Below are positions 62,799 to 64,000 of a stretch of 64,000 nt of DNA, piece after piece. The DNA lies in the NCBI GenBank assembly GCA_963850605.1, contig CAWKLX010000001.1:266685-330684 (forward strand). The letters run 5' to 3'. Made by a program: the position numbers and the translations under genes. Origin of the DNA: BOG-908 sp963850605. Lineage in GTDB: Bacteria; Pseudomonadota; Alphaproteobacteria; Acetobacterales; Acetobacteraceae. The notes beneath the pieces were generated by a model that saw nothing but the letters and a program-made list of their open reading frames with translations, had not been told where the DNA came from and did no database searches. How positions within the stretch are numbered: the stretch's first letter is position 1; every line of letters starts with the position of its first letter.

Positions 62799-63682
62799 AG
62801 CCGGGCCATCAGCGCGCGCTGCTGGACCGCTACCGCGTCACCGACGGCAAGAAGTTCAGGCTGAAAGACTGCGATCCGGCCGATCGCGGCGGCTCGCATG
62901 TCGATCACGACAAGATGGACGCGCTGCTGGCCGACAGCGTCGCACGCCTGTCCGACCTGCAGTCGCTTCTGTATGCCGACGATCGCTGGTCGATGCTGGT
63001 CGTGCTGCAGGCCATGGATGCGGCGGGCAAGGACGGCACGATCAAGCACGTGATGAGCGGGGTGAACCCGCAGGGCGTGGATGTGACCGCGTTCAAGCAA
63101 CCCGGTCCGCTGGAGCTCTCGCATGGTTTTCTATGGCGCGTGCACCCGCATGCGCCGGCGCGCGGCCGGATCGCGATCTTCAATCGCAGCCATTACGAGG
63201 ACGTTCTGGTCTGCCGCGTGCATCCCGAGATGATCGAGCATTTAAACTTGCCCGAGGCGGTGCGCGGGAAGAAGTTCTGGCGGCACAGGCTGGAGGATAT
63301 CGCGGCGTTCGAGACGTATCTGGCGCGCCAGGGTACGCTGGTGATCAAGATCTTTCTGCACCTGTCGAAGGATGAGCAACGCCGACGGTTCCTGGCGCGC
63401 ATCGATCATCCTGACAAGAACTGGAAATTCAGTGCGGGGGATCTGGCCGAACGTGCGCACTGGGATGATTACCAGGACGCCTATCAGGCGGCTATCGAGG
63501 CGACCGCCGCGCCGCACGCGCCATGGTTCGTGGTGCCGGCCGACGACAAGCCATTCGCGCATTTGCTGGTGGCCGAGGCGTTGATCGAGGCCTTGCAGGG
63601 GTGCAATTTGCGCATTCCCAAACTGTCGCCGGACGAAGCAGGGCGGTTGGAGCAGGCCGCCGAGGTGTTGCGGTCCGAGTAG
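62795..63682 (+). CDS. ppk2: polyphosphate kinase 2 family protein
   Basis: Uses polyphosphate to phosphorylate nucleotides (PPK2 class to be determined). 295 residues: Walker A VLQAMDAAGKDGTIKHVMSG (about residues 71-90), lid/Walker B GRIAIFNRSHYEDVLVCRVH (about residues 128-147), and the KIFLHLSKDEQRRRFLARID stretch conserved in the family. Start MKPGHQRALLDRYRVTDGKK overlaps the SDR stop by ATGA. Last gene of the ohr-SDR-ppk2 unit. Confidence 0.94.
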   Translation: MKPGHQRALLDRYRVTDGKKFRLKDCDPADRGGSHVDHDKMDALLADSVARLSDLQSLLYADDRWSMLVVLQAMDAAGKDGTIKHVMSGVNPQGVDVTAFKQPGPLELSHGFLWRVHPHAPARGRIAIFNRSHYEDVLVCRVHPEMIEHLNLPEAVRGKKFWRHRLEDIAAFETYLARQGTLVIKIFLHLSKDEQRRRFLARIDHPDKNWKFSAGDLAERAHWDDYQDAYQAAIEATAAPHAPWFVVPADDKPFAHLLVAEALIEALQGCNLRIPKLSPDEAGRLEQAAEVLRSE

Positions 63683-63690
63683 CCCTTCTC

Positions 63691-63721
63691 ATGATCGTTC
63701 GCCCTGCCGCGAAAGAAGATA
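63691..63721 (+). pseudogene. possible GNAT acetyltransferase start cut by a MITE
   Basis: An ATG at 63691 opens MIVRPAAKED, a typical first strand of GNAT acetyltransferases, and the next codon falls into the TA that flanks the miniature element at 63722-63823. Removing the element does not restore more GNAT sequence within the window, so either the rest is lost or the resemblance is chance. Confidence 0.25.
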
Positions 63722-63825
63722 GAGCATCATCCGATCGAACGGAGTCGTTCGGTCGGATGAAGATGCTCGCCAGAACAATGAGCTAGAGCTTGGTCCGTGA
63801 GCCAATGCGAACGGACCATGCTCTA
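63720..63825 (+). mobile_element. 102-bp TA-flanked MITE, copy 2
   Basis: The element 63722-63823 is flanked by TA on both sides. It is the reverse complement of copy 1 (16913-17014) with about 5 differences in 102 bases, and the same length. Terminal repeats are GAGCATCATCCG and GAGCATGGTCCG. No coding capacity. Confidence 0.88.
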
Positions 63826-63937
63826 GCAACCACGCAGGCGCGAAGCGCACGAGGCAATCACGGAGTCGGCATAACCAAGGACAATGTGAGCCGAAGCGGT
63901 TTGACGACGCGCCGCAACTCTATTGCATTACGACATA

Positions 63938-64000
63938 GAGCATCATCCTACCGGACAGAGTCGTTCGATTAGATAGCTGCTCGCCAGAAATCGTAAGCCA
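63938..64000 (+). mobile_element. MITE copy 3, diverged and cut by the window edge
   Basis: A TA at 63936-63937 is followed by GAGCATCATCCTACCGGAC and then TCGTTCG and GCTGCTCGCCAGAAAT in the same order as copies 1 and 2, but with more differences. Only the first 63 bases are in the window. The 110 bases between copies 2 and 3 contain no gene I can support. Confidence 0.65.

Noticed and set aside
63790..63972. Short ORF starting MVREPMRTDHA (and its counterpart near 16900)
   Set aside because: It lies inside the MITE copies, so its recurrence reflects the repeat and not a conserved protein.

Overview
The window is high-GC DNA (coding third positions mostly G or C) with alphaproteobacterial gene orders: yqeY-dnaG-rpoD, cysDNC-cysQ, addA-trxA, pyrH-frr-uppS-cdsA-dxr-rseP, purC-purS, atpD-atpC and rplY-pth-ychF. 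Gene content and protein flavour (FYDLN-type acidic protein, two tandem acid-protease-like S53 peptidases, an MdtABC-type pump, heme A synthase) suit an aerobic Acetobacteraceae-like member of the Rhodospirillales/Acetobacterales. That placement is inference. No rRNA, tRNA, CRISPR array or prophage was seen.

Layout. 0-2.6 kb: phospholipid synthase gene and purMN. 2.7-6.9 kb: macromolecular-synthesis operon (yqeY, dnaG, rpoD; minus strand). 7.4-11.3 kb: sulfate activation (HTH-cysD, cysNC, cysQ; minus). 11.5-16 kb: FYDLN protein, addA, trxA. 16-17.6 kb: an SDR gene and a haloacid dehalogenase gene split by a 102-bp TA-inserting miniature element. 17.8-22.9 kb: acyl-CoA ligase, two acyl-CoA dehydrogenases and a KirBac potassium channel. 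22.9-32 kb: tripartite RND efflux operon with two pump subunits. 32-35 kb: small lipoprotein, FAD oxidoreductase, hypothetical protein, ferritin-like protein. 35-37 kb: atpD and atpC without atpHAG. 37-40.3 kb: MarR, RidA, Rap1a-like, purS, purC. 40.4-46.1 kb: two S53 peptidases, NRDE protein, purB. 46.3-51.5 kb: rseP to pyrH operon. 51.6-54.9 kb: accessory islet with a PIN toxin-antitoxin pair, a lower-GC stretch carrying a cupin-like protein and a HEAT-repeat protein, and an orphan antitoxin. 54.9-63.7 kb: ychF, pth, rplY, glycosyltransferase, ctaA, tldD, SGNH hydrolase, ohr, SDR, ppk2. The right edge carries one complete and one partial further copy of the miniature element.

Three signals cut across the gene map. 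(1) A roughly 100-nt element that can fold into three hairpins occurs three times, each a few bases after a stop codon and in the sense of the gene just finished. (2) A 102-bp TA-flanked miniature transposon family is present in three copies; removing one restores a reading frame exactly. (3) Nine genes, including essential atpD, carry single-base frameshifts, eight of which fit one extra base. This points to consensus errors in the assembly more than to real gene decay. The most unusual gene-level observation is cysD preceded in frame by a complete YdaS/Cro-like HTH domain, with a 12-bp-arm palindrome upstream as a candidate operator.
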